Of a DNA stretch of 64,000 nucleotides, positions 24,875-33,586 are shown piece by piece (positions within the stretch are counted from its first letter, which is position 1; every line of letters starts with the position of its first letter). The notes under the pieces were generated by a model, which worked only from the letters and a program-made list of their open reading frames with translations, ran no database searches and was not told the origin of the DNA. The stretch is from NCBI GenBank assembly GCA_052143315.1, contig JBKQTE010000062.1, positions 1 to 64,000 of the forward strand, in the 5' to 3' direction. This stretch comes from DASZIT01 sp052143315 (GTDB taxonomy: Bacteria; Actinomycetota; Acidimicrobiia; Acidimicrobiales; RAAP-2). The position numbers and the translations under genes were made by a program.

Positions 24875-26144
24875 CCGCCTGGCCGTCGGGCGTCCCGGGC
24901 GGCGGATCGAGCATGGCCACCAGCTCCACATGCTCGGTCATCGGGAAGAGGTCGAACGCCCGCAGCCACGGCATCGTCCACCCGGCGTCGGTGGCCACCC
25001 GAAGGTCGCGGGCGAACGACGCCGGGTCGCACGACACGTAGGCGATCCGGCGTGGGGCGGGTCGCAGCGAGGTCAGCGCCGCCATCACCGCCCGGCCCGC
25101 CCCCTCGCGCGCCGGGTCGAGGACCACCAGATCGGGGGTGCCCAGTCCGGAGGCCACCAGGTCGGGGGTCACGTCCGCCCGGCGGACGGTCACCTGGGGG
25201 AGCCGTGCGGTGTTCCGGGAGGCGTCGGCGCAGGCCGCCCCGCTCCGCTCCACCGCGGTGACCGAACCGCCGGCCCCGACGGCGGCGGCCACCAGAACGG
25301 TGAAGAGCCCGGCCCCCGAGTAGAGGTCGCAGACCCGCTCTCCGGCCCGGGCGTCGAGCCCCTCCAGCACGGCGCGGCCGAGCACCTCGGGGGCACCCGG
25401 ATGGACCTGCCAGAACACACCGGCGGACACCTCGTAGCGGTGACCGAGCACGTCGTACACCAGGCGGTGCGGCTCGCGCTCGGTCCGGCCGTTCACCACC
25501 CGTCCGGCGTCCAGCGCCGGGCGGTCGCCCAGTCGCCGCCGGCCCGTCCGCACCGACACCACCGCCCGACCGCCGTGGCCACCCGCCAGCACCTCTACCT
25601 CGCTGGCGCCGCTCCACCGGTGGGCCCCGACCCCGACCCGGTCCACCTCCGGCGAGGCGATCAGGCAGTGCTCGACCAGCTCCACCCGGTGCGACCGGTG
25701 GGCGTGCAGCCCCAACCGGCCGTGGCGGTCGACGGCGAACCGCACCCGGGTCCGCCAGGCCAGCCCCCCCTCGTCACCCGGCACCGGCTCGACCACCACC
25801 GGACGGTCGTCCCCGGCCAGCCGGCAGAGCTGCTCGGTCACCAGCGACGCCTTGAGCACCCGCTGGGCGGGCAGCGACACGTGCTGCCAGTCGCACCCAC
25901 CGCACCGGCCCGGGCCGGCATGCGGGCACGGCGGCACCACCCGGTCGGGTGAAGCCTCGAGCACCTCGACGGCGTCGGCCCGGAGGAACGAGGTGGTCTC
26001 GGCGGTCACCTCGGCCACCACCCGCTCGCCGGGAAGGGCGTGGCGGACGAACACCACCCGCCCGTCCGGTGCACGGGCCACGAAACCACCCCCGGCCGCC
26101 GGGGCTCCGGTCCGAAGCTCCATCGGGGACATGACCTGGGTCAT
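24861..26144 (-). CDS. TrmA/RumA-family RNA (uracil-5-)-methyltransferase
   Basis: The 427-residue protein has an N-terminal TRAM domain (about 1-65), a 4Fe-4S cysteine set (Cys73, Cys81, Cys84 and one near residue 158), and a SAM methyltransferase domain with DLYSGAGLFT, VLDPAREGAG and the catalytic Cys372 in YVSCDP. It should methylate C5 of a uridine in tRNA or rRNA. Which RNA cannot be told. ATG 26144 is the start; a second ATG lies 4 codons on. The three genes from 29379 down to here read the same way, but a 23-base gap and the unrelated role leave operon membership open. Confidence 0.93.
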   Translation of the reverse strand: MTQVMSPMELRTGAPAAGGGFVARAPDGRVVFVRHALPGERVVAEVTAETTSFLRADAVEVLEASPDRVVPPCPHAGPGRCGGCDWQHVSLPAQRVLKASLVTEQLCRLAGDDRPVVVEPVPGDEGGLAWRTRVRFAVDRHGRLGLHAHRSHRVELVEHCLIASPEVDRVGVGAHRWSGASEVEVLAGGHGGRAVVSVRTGRRRLGDRPALDAGRVVNGRTEREPHRLVYDVLGHRYEVSAGVFWQVHPGAPEVLGRAVLEGLDARAGERVCDLYSGAGLFTVLVAAAVGAGGSVTAVERSGAACADASRNTARLPQVTVRRADVTPDLVASGLGTPDLVVLDPAREGAGRAVMAALTSLRPAPRRIAYVSCDPASFARDLRVATDAGWTMPWLRAFDLFPMTEHVELVAMLDPPPGTPDGQAVRER

Positions 26145-26167
26145 AGCACGGGGATCCGGTCGCCCGG

Positions 26168-27409
26168 TCAGGTGACCCAGTAGCCCAGGTTGAACAGGGC
26201 CTGGGTGACCACGGCAGCGGCCACCGACAGCCCGAGACCGATCACGATCGGTGCCTGCCACCGGCGCACCAGCAGGTACAGCCCCGGATAGAGCGGAAAG
26301 GCCACACTGACGAACCGGGCGTCGCCCTCGGTGGAGACGGGCGCGCCCCGGGTCCGAAGGGCGGTGGACGAGGCGATGGCCGCCACCCCGCCCAGGACCA
26401 CCAGCCAGGCGATCGGCACGCGCCCCCCGATCGAGGTCCCCGGCTCCCTCCGGTCGCGGACCACCAGGACCACCAGGTACACCAGGGCGATGGTGGCCAG
26501 CACGACGGTCAGGTCGTCGAGGATCCACATCCACACCACGTTCGACGACAGGCTGCGCAGGGTACCGGTGTAGACGTGGTCGGCGTGGAGGGTGCGGGGG
26601 ATGGCGACCAGGTTCTCGACCACGGCGACGAACGGGGGCAGCACCACCCGGTGGAACCGGGGCTCGGCGCCGGCGAAGGCCAGCGGGTTCCCCAGCCGGA
26701 TGCCCAGGTAGGCCACGTAGGCGGCAGCACCCAGGGAGCCCACCACCGCGTAGCCGAGCGTCCGGCGGATCCCCCGGCCGGCCAGCGCCGCCGCCACCAC
26801 CAGCGCAGCCGTCAGCGCCACCGACTCGGGGGAGGTGGCCGAGGCGTACCCGGCCACCAGGGCGGCCCACCACCACCGCCCCCGCTCGACGAGGATGGCG
26901 ACGGCCAGGATCTCCAGGGCGAAGAGCGCCTCGGTGTAGGGGGCCAGGTAGAACACCGAGGTGGGGAACCAGCAGAAGAGCACGGTGGAGACCAGGGCGG
27001 CCCGGGTGCCGAACCTGGCGGCTACCAGGCGGTAGAGCAGACCGGCGGCGGCGGTGAAGGCGGCGAAGGAGACAAGGCAGCCGGCCTGGGCGTAGGAGAG
27101 CGCCCCGCCGGCCAGCTCGTGCACCAGCCGGATGACCAGCGGGTACCCCGGGAAGAAGGCGGGCACCTCGGTGGTGCCGGTGGGGTACCCGTGGGCGGCG
27201 ATGCCCGTGTAGTACCGGGCGTCCCAGCGGTCGAACACGCCGAGCCAGGTCCCGTCGCCGAGGGTGCCCAGCCTCGAGTGGAGCATGGACTGCGGGAAGA
27301 GGGTGACCACCGCGTGGCCGACGAGGATCCCGGCCACGATCCTCGAGACGGCGATCCAGGCCCCGGTCCGCCACCGGGTCTCCGGCGTGGTGTCCACCCA
27401 GGTCGTCAC
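26168..27409 (-). CDS. PIG-V-like membrane mannosyltransferase
   Basis: The 413-residue protein has about ten membrane segments. Near the N-terminus, FDRWDARYYTGIAAHGY and AFFPGYPLVIRL match the conserved first loop of PIG-V/GPI mannosyltransferase II-like GT-C enzymes, where the acidic residues bind a polyprenyl-phosphate sugar. It should transfer mannose or a similar sugar at the outer face of the membrane. The acceptor is unknown; in actinobacteria such enzymes build lipoglycans or glycoproteins. ATG 27409 overlaps the stop of the upstream gene by 4 bases, so the two form a coupled pair. Confidence 0.85.
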   Translation of the reverse strand: MTTWVDTTPETRWRTGAWIAVSRIVAGILVGHAVVTLFPQSMLHSRLGTLGDGTWLGVFDRWDARYYTGIAAHGYPTGTTEVPAFFPGYPLVIRLVHELAGGALSYAQAGCLVSFAAFTAAAGLLYRLVAARFGTRAALVSTVLFCWFPTSVFYLAPYTEALFALEILAVAILVERGRWWWAALVAGYASATSPESVALTAALVVAAALAGRGIRRTLGYAVVGSLGAAAYVAYLGIRLGNPLAFAGAEPRFHRVVLPPFVAVVENLVAIPRTLHADHVYTGTLRSLSSNVVWMWILDDLTVVLATIALVYLVVLVVRDRREPGTSIGGRVPIAWLVVLGGVAAIASSTALRTRGAPVSTEGDARFVSVAFPLYPGLYLLVRRWQAPIVIGLGLSVAAAVVTQALFNLGYWVT

Positions 27410-29379
27410 TGCGGGTGGACGCTACCCGCCGCCGGTACCGGCGGCGGGACGAGGCCGGGCGCCCGTTGCACGTCGTACCAGGCGTCCACACCTCCCCCGA
27501 TCACCGGCGGGTACCCGAGCGCCCGGCGGAACAGCCCGTCGACCTCGTCGGCGTTGCGGGTGGCCGAGGCGACCAGGACCACGTCGACCCGGTAGCGGAG
27601 GACGAACTGGCGGACCTCGGCCACCAGGGCGGCGTCGTCGGCGACCGGGCCGCTGTCGTAGAAGGGGACACCCCCGGCCTGGTCGATGAGGAAGTCCTGG
27701 ACCGCCCGGGGTGGCAGCACCGAGGGGAACAGGGTGGGGACGCCGGCGGCGTCGGGGATGAGGGCGTAGCCACCGATCAGGGAGAACCGCATACCGGTCA
27801 CCGCCTGCCACACCATGGGCTGGGAGTGCAGCGGCGTGGCATACGGGTAGGTCAGCGCCACCGACCCGGTGGCGATCCGGTCGACGCCGCCGGAGGTGAA
27901 GTACGTCGGGAGATCGGCCGCCACCGTCCGGACCGGCCATCGGGGGACCAGGGACACGACCGCCAGGACGGCCACCACCGCCACCACGGACCAGCTCACG
28001 GTGCCCGGGGATCGACCGGTACGGTGGCCGTCGCCGGCGGCGGGGGTCCGGGGAGGCCCGGTGGCCCGGTGCAGCTCGTCGAGACCCAGCGCCGCCACCG
28101 CGGCCACGCACAGCCAGGTCAGCAACGAGATCCTCGCCGGCACCAGCTGCTCCACCAGGGGGACCCGGGCCAACAAGGCGTCGGGCAGCGGGACGGTGGT
28201 GGGCCGGCCGTCGACGGTCAGCCGGGTGCCCAGGGTCAGCACGTCGGTGACCAGCGACATCAGGGCGGCGAACAGGAGCCACCGGTTCCGCCGGCCCCGT
28301 ACCACCAGGTAGCCCAGCAGCCCGAGCAACGGGAGCCCGAGGTAGCTGCCGTTCTCCGTGTAGTCGCCGAACACGGTGAGGCGGTCGCCGGTGGCGGCCA
28401 GTCCGGCGGGGACCACCCGCTCGACCGAGGTGGGCACCACCGGGCTGAGCAGGTCGGCCCGGAGGAGGAGGGCGTCGGCCCCTCCCGCCGCCGAGGTGTA
28501 GTGCTCGGGTCCGGTGAGGAACACCCAGGCCGGCGCGGCCAGCAGGACGGCCACCACCGCCAGCCCGCAGCCCAGCCCGCCGGCGGCGGACCGGAGGCTC
28601 GGCGCCACCTGCCGGGGCCGGCACGCCGCCAGGACCAGGAGCCCGATCCCCACCACCAGCACCGTGGTGACCAGTATCTCCGAAGAGATGAGGAACTGCC
28701 CGGCCAGGAGGAGGCCCAGCACCGCACCCCACCGCCGCGGGTGGCCGGCCCGGACCACCAACAGCTCGACGACGGCCAGGACGATCAACGGCGGGAGGGG
28801 CACGAACAGCAGGTGGAGGTGGGCGGTCGCCTGACCGGCCATGTACGGGGAGAACCCGTAGAGGAGCCCCCCGGCGAACGCCGCCGGTACCCAGGCCGTC
28901 CATCGGCGCAGGACCAGGAACATCGAGGAGGCCGACAGCGGGAAGGCCAGCCACATCAGCAGCGTGAGGCTCGACATTGGGCCGGCGGTCAGGGTCAGCG
29001 GCGTCGCCACCAGGCCGAGCAGCGGCATCTGGGTGTTGTAGGTGAGGTTCACCCCGTGCGGGTAGTTCAAGAGGGTGGTGAAGAAGGGGTTCTGGCCATG
29101 GGCCACGGCGTGGGCGGTGAAGGCCAGGAACCAGGTGTTCAGCCCGGCGTCGGCGCAGGTGCACTGGGGAAGTCGGCCGGGATCGCCGGGCCAGGTCGGG
29201 AAGTAGACGGCCAGGCCCAGCAGTGCGTAGGCGGCGATCGGGACCACCGCCGCCCACGGCACCGCAAGGCCACGGAGGCGCCCTGGCCGACCGTCGGCCG
29301 ACACCGGCGGCGTCACCGCCTCGACGTCGGCTGGTTGCGGCGATGCGACACCCAATGGCCCGGCCCTCTCCACTGCCAC
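27406..29379 (-). CDS. Multi-spanning membrane protein, GT-C glycosyltransferase-like
   Basis: The 657-residue protein has about eleven membrane segments in residues 45-480 and a C-terminal soluble domain of about 180 residues. The first extracytoplasmic loop has CTCADAGLNTWFLAF and NYPHGVNLTYNTQMPLL, like unclassified GT-C glycosyltransferases of actinobacteria that use lipid-linked sugars. The Asp in that loop could be catalytic, but this is by analogy. It is translated together with the PIG-V-like gene through a 4-base overlap. Function in surface glycan or lipoglycan synthesis is inferred. Confidence 0.75.
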   Translation of the reverse strand: MAVERAGPLGVASPQPADVEAVTPPVSADGRPGRLRGLAVPWAAVVPIAAYALLGLAVYFPTWPGDPGRLPQCTCADAGLNTWFLAFTAHAVAHGQNPFFTTLLNYPHGVNLTYNTQMPLLGLVATPLTLTAGPMSSLTLLMWLAFPLSASSMFLVLRRWTAWVPAAFAGGLLYGFSPYMAGQATAHLHLLFVPLPPLIVLAVVELLVVRAGHPRRWGAVLGLLLAGQFLISSEILVTTVLVVGIGLLVLAACRPRQVAPSLRSAAGGLGCGLAVVAVLLAAPAWVFLTGPEHYTSAAGGADALLLRADLLSPVVPTSVERVVPAGLAATGDRLTVFGDYTENGSYLGLPLLGLLGYLVVRGRRNRWLLFAALMSLVTDVLTLGTRLTVDGRPTTVPLPDALLARVPLVEQLVPARISLLTWLCVAAVAALGLDELHRATGPPRTPAAGDGHRTGRSPGTVSWSVVAVVAVLAVVSLVPRWPVRTVAADLPTYFTSGGVDRIATGSVALTYPYATPLHSQPMVWQAVTGMRFSLIGGYALIPDAAGVPTLFPSVLPPRAVQDFLIDQAGGVPFYDSGPVADDAALVAEVRQFVLRYRVDVVLVASATRNADEVDGLFRRALGYPPVIGGGVDAWYDVQRAPGLVPPPVPAAGSVHPQ

Positions 29380-29519
29380 GCCCTCCAGGGGCGACCCGAC
29401 CCGGCGAGCCTAATGGGGCAGGTGGGTCCCGCCCCTGGATGGGGCCAGACACCCCGTCGGGTCGGCGGCACCGGCTACGTTGAGCCACCGCCGGCAGGAC
29501 ACGAACCAGGGGGCCCGGA

Positions 29520-30188
29520 ATGGACATCTACGAGGCGCTGTACACCACCCGGGCCATGCGCCGGGTGAAGCCCGACCCGGTCCCCCTGGACGTGCAGGCC
29601 CGGATCCTCGACGCCGCCATCCGGGCCCCGTCGGGCGGCAACACCCAGAACTGGCGCTTCCTGCTCCTCGACGACAAGGAGACCATCGGTCGCATCGCCC
29701 CGCTGTACCAGCACGCAATCGCCGAGCTGTGGACGACCGTCTACGCCGACCGGCTGGCGGCGGCCGCCGCCGACCCGGAGGCACCGGGGAGCATCGCCAC
29801 GGTGAAGGTGCAGCGCTCGGCCCAGTGGCTGGCCGACCACTTCGCCGAGGTGCCCCTCTTTCTGTTCGCCTTCGTCCAGAACGACCCGACGGGTGGCTCG
29901 ATCTTCCCGGCGGTGTGGAGTGCCCAGCTGGCGGCCAGGGCCGAGGGGGTGGGCACCGCCATCACCGCCGTCCTCGGCTTCTGGCACCCGGACGAGACCT
30001 TCGAGATCCTGGGGGTGCCCCCCGGCCAGGGATGGACCATGGCCTGCTGCGTCAGCCTGGGCTATCCGACCGGACGGTGGGGCATCGCCGCCCGGCGCCC
30101 GGTCCACGAGGTGTCGTACCGGAACCGCTGGGGCGATCCGGTCGGCTTCGAGGTCGACGAGCCACTGTGGTCGCCGGCGGCGGACTGA
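29520..30188 (+). CDS. Nitroreductase-family flavoprotein
   Basis: The 222-residue protein has the FMN-dependent nitroreductase fold: TTRAMRRVKPDPV near the start binds the phosphate, IRAPSGGNTQNWRF holds the flavin ring, and AARAEGVGTAIT is the conserved mid-protein helix. It should act as a homodimer reducing nitro, quinone or similar groups with NAD(P)H or reduced F420. The substrate is unknown. ATG 29520 follows GGGGGCCCGGA. It is divergent from the glycosyltransferase pair and ends 82 bases before tRNA-Gly. Confidence 0.9.
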   Translation: MDIYEALYTTRAMRRVKPDPVPLDVQARILDAAIRAPSGGNTQNWRFLLLDDKETIGRIAPLYQHAIAELWTTVYADRLAAAAADPEAPGSIATVKVQRSAQWLADHFAEVPLFLFAFVQNDPTGGSIFPAVWSAQLAARAEGVGTAITAVLGFWHPDETFEILGVPPGQGWTMACCVSLGYPTGRWGIAARRPVHEVSYRNRWGDPVGFEVDEPLWSPAAD

Positions 30189-30270
30189 GCCCGGGGACCG
30201 ACCCCTCCGGGCCCCGGGGCCCGGCCACTGCCAGGATCGGCCTGCTTGTACACTCTCCGGCGCAGTACCT

Positions 30271-30341
30271 GCGGGTGTAGCTCAATGGTAGAGCCTCTGC
30301 CTTCCAAGCAGATTACGCGGGTTCGATTCCCGTCACCCGCT
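30271..30341 (+). tRNA. tRNA-Gly (TCC)
   Basis: The 71-base cloverleaf has acceptor stem GCGGGTG/CACCCGC, D-arm GCTC, anticodon stem TCTGC/GCAGA with loop CTTCCAA (anticodon TCC) and T-arm CGGGT TCGATTC CCGTC with a G-T pair. CCA is not encoded. Confidence 0.97.
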
Positions 30342-30886
30342 CTCCGGGTTTTGGCTGGTCAGGGGCCTACAGGGGGTCGGCCGGCGGGGACCGAGAGAGC
30401 GGGAATGGCTCCACGGACCACAAACAGACCACATTTGCTTTCGGAAGGCGATGGCAGACTGCGGTCGTCGGGAGTCCCGCTGGCTACCCCGACTCCCCGC
30501 CCGATCTTCCGTCTTGGGCCGCCGCACCACAGCCCAAGTCCAAGGGCGCGGCTGTCGATCTATTAGTCCTGGCCGAAGCCTGGCACTCGGCGCGCGGACG
30601 AACTCGGGGTTGACGTGGGTCAGGGCTCGAATCAACGCCGCATCCTTCGGGGTGCGGCTCGCGGTTGGGAGAGCGCAATGAGGCGAATCCAAACTTCCCA
30701 GGATCACCCGTCCCGAAGAAATCCGAGACTTCCGTTCAAGTCCGCGCCCGAACGTGTCGAGAATTGGGGGGGCAGACCTGTCGAGCGCGGTACCGCCACC
30801 GCGCTCCGGGTCCGGCCCTTACTCTGTCGGGATGGCGGACGTTCCCACATGGCACCGTGCCCTAATGCGGGTCGGCGGCGCAATCC
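30342..30886. other. Non-coding stretch after tRNA-Gly, possible element remnant
   Basis: This 545-base stretch between tRNA-Gly and the ABC permease end holds no frame with protein-like composition. It is visibly less GC-rich than the flanking core genes. It contains a short tandem motif at 30416-30433 in the same place, relative to the tRNA, as the repeat beside tRNA-Val. Confidence 0.5.
30416..30433. repeat. GACCACA direct repeat near tRNA-Gly
   Basis: GACCACA occurs at 30416-30422 and 30427-30433, an 11-base period, 75-92 bases beyond the tRNA-Gly 3' end. This mirrors the repeat 64-87 bases beyond tRNA-Val at the intact integrase. It may be a relic of integrase arm sites; this is inference. 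Confidence 0.4.
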
Positions 30887-31696
30887 TCAGCCACCGCTCG
30901 GCAGCCAACTGAAGCGCCGGATGGCGACAACCAGCCCAAGGGCACCCCACAGGGCGAGCAGGCCGAGGTGGCTCCACGACAAGCCGCTGCCAGTCGTGTG
31001 GGGGTTGTACGCGGCAACGAGGGCGGCGGCGAACGGGTAAATAGGGAACAGTTTGCCGACGTCGGCGAGCCAGTGCGGCAGGACGGCGAGTGGAATGAAG
31101 ATTCCCGAGATGAACGAGAGCGGGAGGAAGGCCGCCAGGACCACAGGTTGAGCTGCATCTGCGTTATTGATGAAAGCGGCAAGTGCAAAGCCCAGGATGC
31201 AGAAGACCATCGCTCCGACCACGAGGGTCAGCACGAACGCCGGAACAGTGTGACCAGGCAGGTGGGCGCTTACGGTGAACCATCCGAGAGCCAGCAGAAC
31301 ACCCGCGATCACCAGTGCGGTTATGCACCCAACGAGGCTCCGACCCCCGATGATCGCGCTGGTAGGCACCGGAGTCGCACGACGGCGCTTGTAGATCCCG
31401 GCCTCGCGGTACTGCACGACATTGACGCACAGGTTCGAGAAGCTGGCGGCGATGACACCGTAGGCCATGATGCTTGGCACGTAGTAGACGCCCTCGGGCA
31501 TCGTGCCGCCCGGAACGGTGGCCGTGGTGTGGCGAAAGATGGAGGAGAACAGGAGCAAGAACAGGACGGGCATCAGGATCGTGAAGAAGCGTCCCTGGGT
31601 GTTGTTCCAGAAGGACAATAGGTCGTAGCGGAACTGGTGGGCGACCTGGTGCGGCAGCCGGGTGTCGTGTCGGTCCTTCGCTTCGGTGAGGTTCAT
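30887..31696 (-). CDS. ABC-2 type transporter permease
   Basis: The 269-residue protein has six membrane segments and the ABC-2 layout: a cytoplasmic N-terminus ending FFTILMPVLFLLLFSSIF, the YREAGIYKRRRATPVP coupling region after segment 2, and LSFISGIFIPLAVLPHWL before segment 5. It should pair with the ATPase encoded just upstream as a drug or lipid exporter similar to DrrAB. Its ATG at 31696 overlaps the ATPase stop (TCAT on the plus strand). It is the last gene of a four-gene run on this strand. The substrate is unknown. Confidence 0.92.
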   Translation of the reverse strand: MNLTEAKDRHDTRLPHQVAHQFRYDLLSFWNNTQGRFFTILMPVLFLLLFSSIFRHTTATVPGGTMPEGVYYVPSIMAYGVIAASFSNLCVNVVQYREAGIYKRRRATPVPTSAIIGGRSLVGCITALVIAGVLLALGWFTVSAHLPGHTVPAFVLTLVVGAMVFCILGFALAAFINNADAAQPVVLAAFLPLSFISGIFIPLAVLPHWLADVGKLFPIYPFAAALVAAYNPHTTGSGLSWSHLGLLALWGALGLVVAIRRFSWLPSGG

Positions 31697-32691
31697 CGGG
31701 CCTCCTCTGTCAAGGCAAGGTAGATCTCCTCGAGGGTCGGGCGGCTGACCTGAAGATCGGGGAGGTCGAGTCCCTGGTCAGCGGCCCAGGCTGCCAGGAC
31801 GCCCAACACGGGGAGTGGGCTGGACGCACTGACTTCGACGAAGCCGTTCGCGGCCGAGGCACCCGCCGACAGCACCGCCTGCGGCAGGTCCGATAACACC
31901 ACGCTTTCCGGCAGGCTGAAACGGATCTGGGACGGTTGACGTCCCCGACTTCCCAGCGTCTCCGCCGTGCCCGACGCGACGATCTCGCCGTGAGCGATGA
32001 TAGCGATCCGGTCCGCGAGCTTCTCGGCCTCGTCCATGTAGTGCGTGGTGAGGAAGATCGTCTTTCCGAGATCGCGCAACCCGCCTATCACGTCCCAGGC
32101 CGCGTGGCGTGCGGAGGGGTCGAAGCCGGTCGTCGGCTCGTCGAGGAAGATCAGCTCGGGGTCGCCGACAAGCGCCAGCGCGACGTCGAGGCGGCGGCGC
32201 TGACCACCCGAGAGGCTCTTGCACTTCGATGTGGCGCGGTCTGCGAGCCCGACCAGCTCCAGGGTGTCCTGCACTGGCCGGGAGGTTGGGTAGTAGCCGG
32301 CATAAAGAGTCATGCACTGCTGCACCGTCAGTTCCGGTTCCGGTTCCGACTCCTGGAGCACCACCCCGATGCGGGCTCGCCACCCGCCGCGGGCCAGGGC
32401 GGGGTCCTCGCCGAGCACCGACACCTCGCCGCCGGTGCGATGGCGGAATCCCTCCAGAATCTCCACCGTCGTGGTCTTTCCCGCCCCGTTCGGCCCGAGA
32501 AAGGCAAACACCTCGCCTCGACATACCTCGAGATCTATCCCGCGGACGGCGTCGAACGTCCCATAGGACATGCGCAACCCCCGAACCTCTACGACGAGCG
32601 GCGTCGCAGCGGATTGGGCAGTTCTTCCCGAAGGACCCTCATCCGGCATAGCTGAGATGGACTCACTGCTCCCATTGGATGGCATGTTCAC
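31693..32691 (-). CDS. ABC exporter ATP-binding protein
   Basis: The 332-residue protein has Walker A GPNGAGKTT, a Q-loop in VLQESE, signature LSGGQRRRLDVA, Walker B LIFLDEP and the H-loop in TTHYMDE, all intact. The C-terminal 90 residues are the extra domain found in DrrA-like drug-export ATPases. It drives the permease encoded next. GTG 32691 and ATG 32685 are both possible starts, and neither has a clear ribosome site. A run of 8-bp repeats lies 29-60 bases upstream, in the gap to the preceding gene. Confidence 0.93.
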   Translation of the reverse strand: MNMPSNGSSESISAMPDEGPSGRTAQSAATPLVVEVRGLRMSYGTFDAVRGIDLEVCRGEVFAFLGPNGAGKTTTVEILEGFRHRTGGEVSVLGEDPALARGGWRARIGVVLQESEPEPELTVQQCMTLYAGYYPTSRPVQDTLELVGLADRATSKCKSLSGGQRRRLDVALALVGDPELIFLDEPTTGFDPSARHAAWDVIGGLRDLGKTIFLTTHYMDEAEKLADRIAIIAHGEIVASGTAETLGSRGRQPSQIRFSLPESVVLSDLPQAVLSAGASAANGFVEVSASSPLPVLGVLAAWAADQGLDLPDLQVSRPTLEEIYLALTEEAR

Positions 32692-32719
32692 GGTGATCTG
32701 TGCCTCTGTCGCCGAAGAG

Positions 32720-32751
32720 CGGCTAAGCGGCTAAGCGGCTAAGCGGCTAAG
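32720..32751. repeat. Four tandem copies of CGGCTAAG
   Basis: Four perfect 8-bp units run from 32720 to 32751, followed by a partial CGGCT. On the minus strand the first unit contains the TAG stop of the 94-residue gene, so changes in copy number would alter only the spacer before the ABC ATPase gene and not either protein. Confidence 0.93.
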
Positions 32752-33031
32752 CGGCTTGCGGATAGGCTACTTCCAGCGCCCGCCGCACACGCGGGTTGAT
32801 GGACGTCGCCTGGACAACCCTCGAAATGATCAGGCCGGTGGTCCTTATCTTGAAGACGGTCATACCATTGGCATGGGCGATCTCAATCTCGGAAGGGATC
32901 ACCCCGGTGCGCCCAACCTTCACCTTCGAAGGGCCGGTCGCGTTCACTCGGAAGTGGGGACCGAGCGCTTCCGACAACGTGTGTTCGAGCTCATCCACGT
33001 TCACATCCTGCTTCGTTCGGACGTGCGACAT
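32747..33031 (-). CDS. Conserved-looking 94-residue hypothetical protein
   Basis: The protein has a mixed alpha/beta pattern: an N-terminal helix (VNVDELEHTLSEAL), strands around FRVNATGPSKVKVGRTG and MTVFKIRTTGLIISRVV, and a C-terminal helix. It is soluble and has no Cys or signal peptide. ATG 33031 has GGAGGA 9 bases upstream. The longer frame to 33199 is not protein-like. It lies between a 2TM protein and the ABC genes on the same strand, so it may be co-expressed with the exporter. I do not recognise a family. Confidence 0.75.
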   Translation of the reverse strand: MSHVRTKQDVNVDELEHTLSEALGPHFRVNATGPSKVKVGRTGVIPSEIEIAHANGMTVFKIRTTGLIISRVVQATSINPRVRRALEVAYPQAA

Positions 33032-33081
33032 AATTCTCTCTCCTCCTATTGTTCGTGTGCAGCCGGTTAGGGGCAGACGGT

Positions 33082-33384
33082 CTATCGATCCCGGTGTCGC
33101 CGCATCTCGGCATCGACGTCTTCTTCGGTTAGGGGCCGACGGCCCAGACGCCTCCACACCTGCAGAACCAGCAATGCACCGATGATTCCGATGATCCACC
33201 CGGGCCAGAAGTAGCCACCGCCGCCAATCGCCCAGATGACGACGAGGACACCACTCATGACAATGAATCCCACGATCCTCGACGACAGCTCCCGGCGCGC
33301 ACGGACCCGACGACGGGCCGCATCCCGCTCATCGACAGAAAAATCATCCGCCTCATCGAAGCGCCGCCGTCCGTACCTGGGCAT
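33082..33384 (-). CDS. Small 2TM-domain membrane protein
   Basis: The 100-residue protein has an acidic then basic cytoplasmic N-terminus (about 1-33), two membrane segments (about 36-54 and 59-77) split by a short GGGGYFWPG turn, and a charged tail RRPLTEEDVDAEMRRHRDR. The pattern matches the 2TM domain family, often placed next to regulators or transporters. ATG 33384 is the only good in-frame start, with GAAGGG somewhat far upstream. It is first in the run toward the ABC exporter. Confidence 0.75.
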   Translation of the reverse strand: MPRYGRRRFDEADDFSVDERDAARRRVRARRELSSRIVGFIVMSGVLVVIWAIGGGGYFWPGWIIGIIGALLVLQVWRRLGRRPLTEEDVDAEMRRHRDR

Positions 33385-33586
33385 CGGAATGCATCCCTTC
33401 TGCCCCTCACGTGCAGCCTGAGCCCCAAACGACGTCATGCCAAGGGCCTTCTGGCCCTCATCATCCGCGCCCAAGTGGGCCACTGAACCCTGCGGGCAAA
33501 GCGGCCACGTCACCTGGTCCGTCGCGTGTGGACCTTGACGACGGCGGCCGTCTTGTTCGGCGAAGGTCAGTCGCCACCCGCTCCGC

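Noticed and set aside
27415..29568. Rightward 717-residue frame over the membrane glycosyltransferase
   Set aside because: Antisense to a gene with well-formed membrane segments; the frame is Gly/Gln/His-rich throughout.
30451..30681. 76-residue frame after tRNA-Gly that could be a degraded integrase start
   Set aside because: It has an upstream GGAAGG but no similarity to integrase N-termini and Arg/Ser-rich composition.
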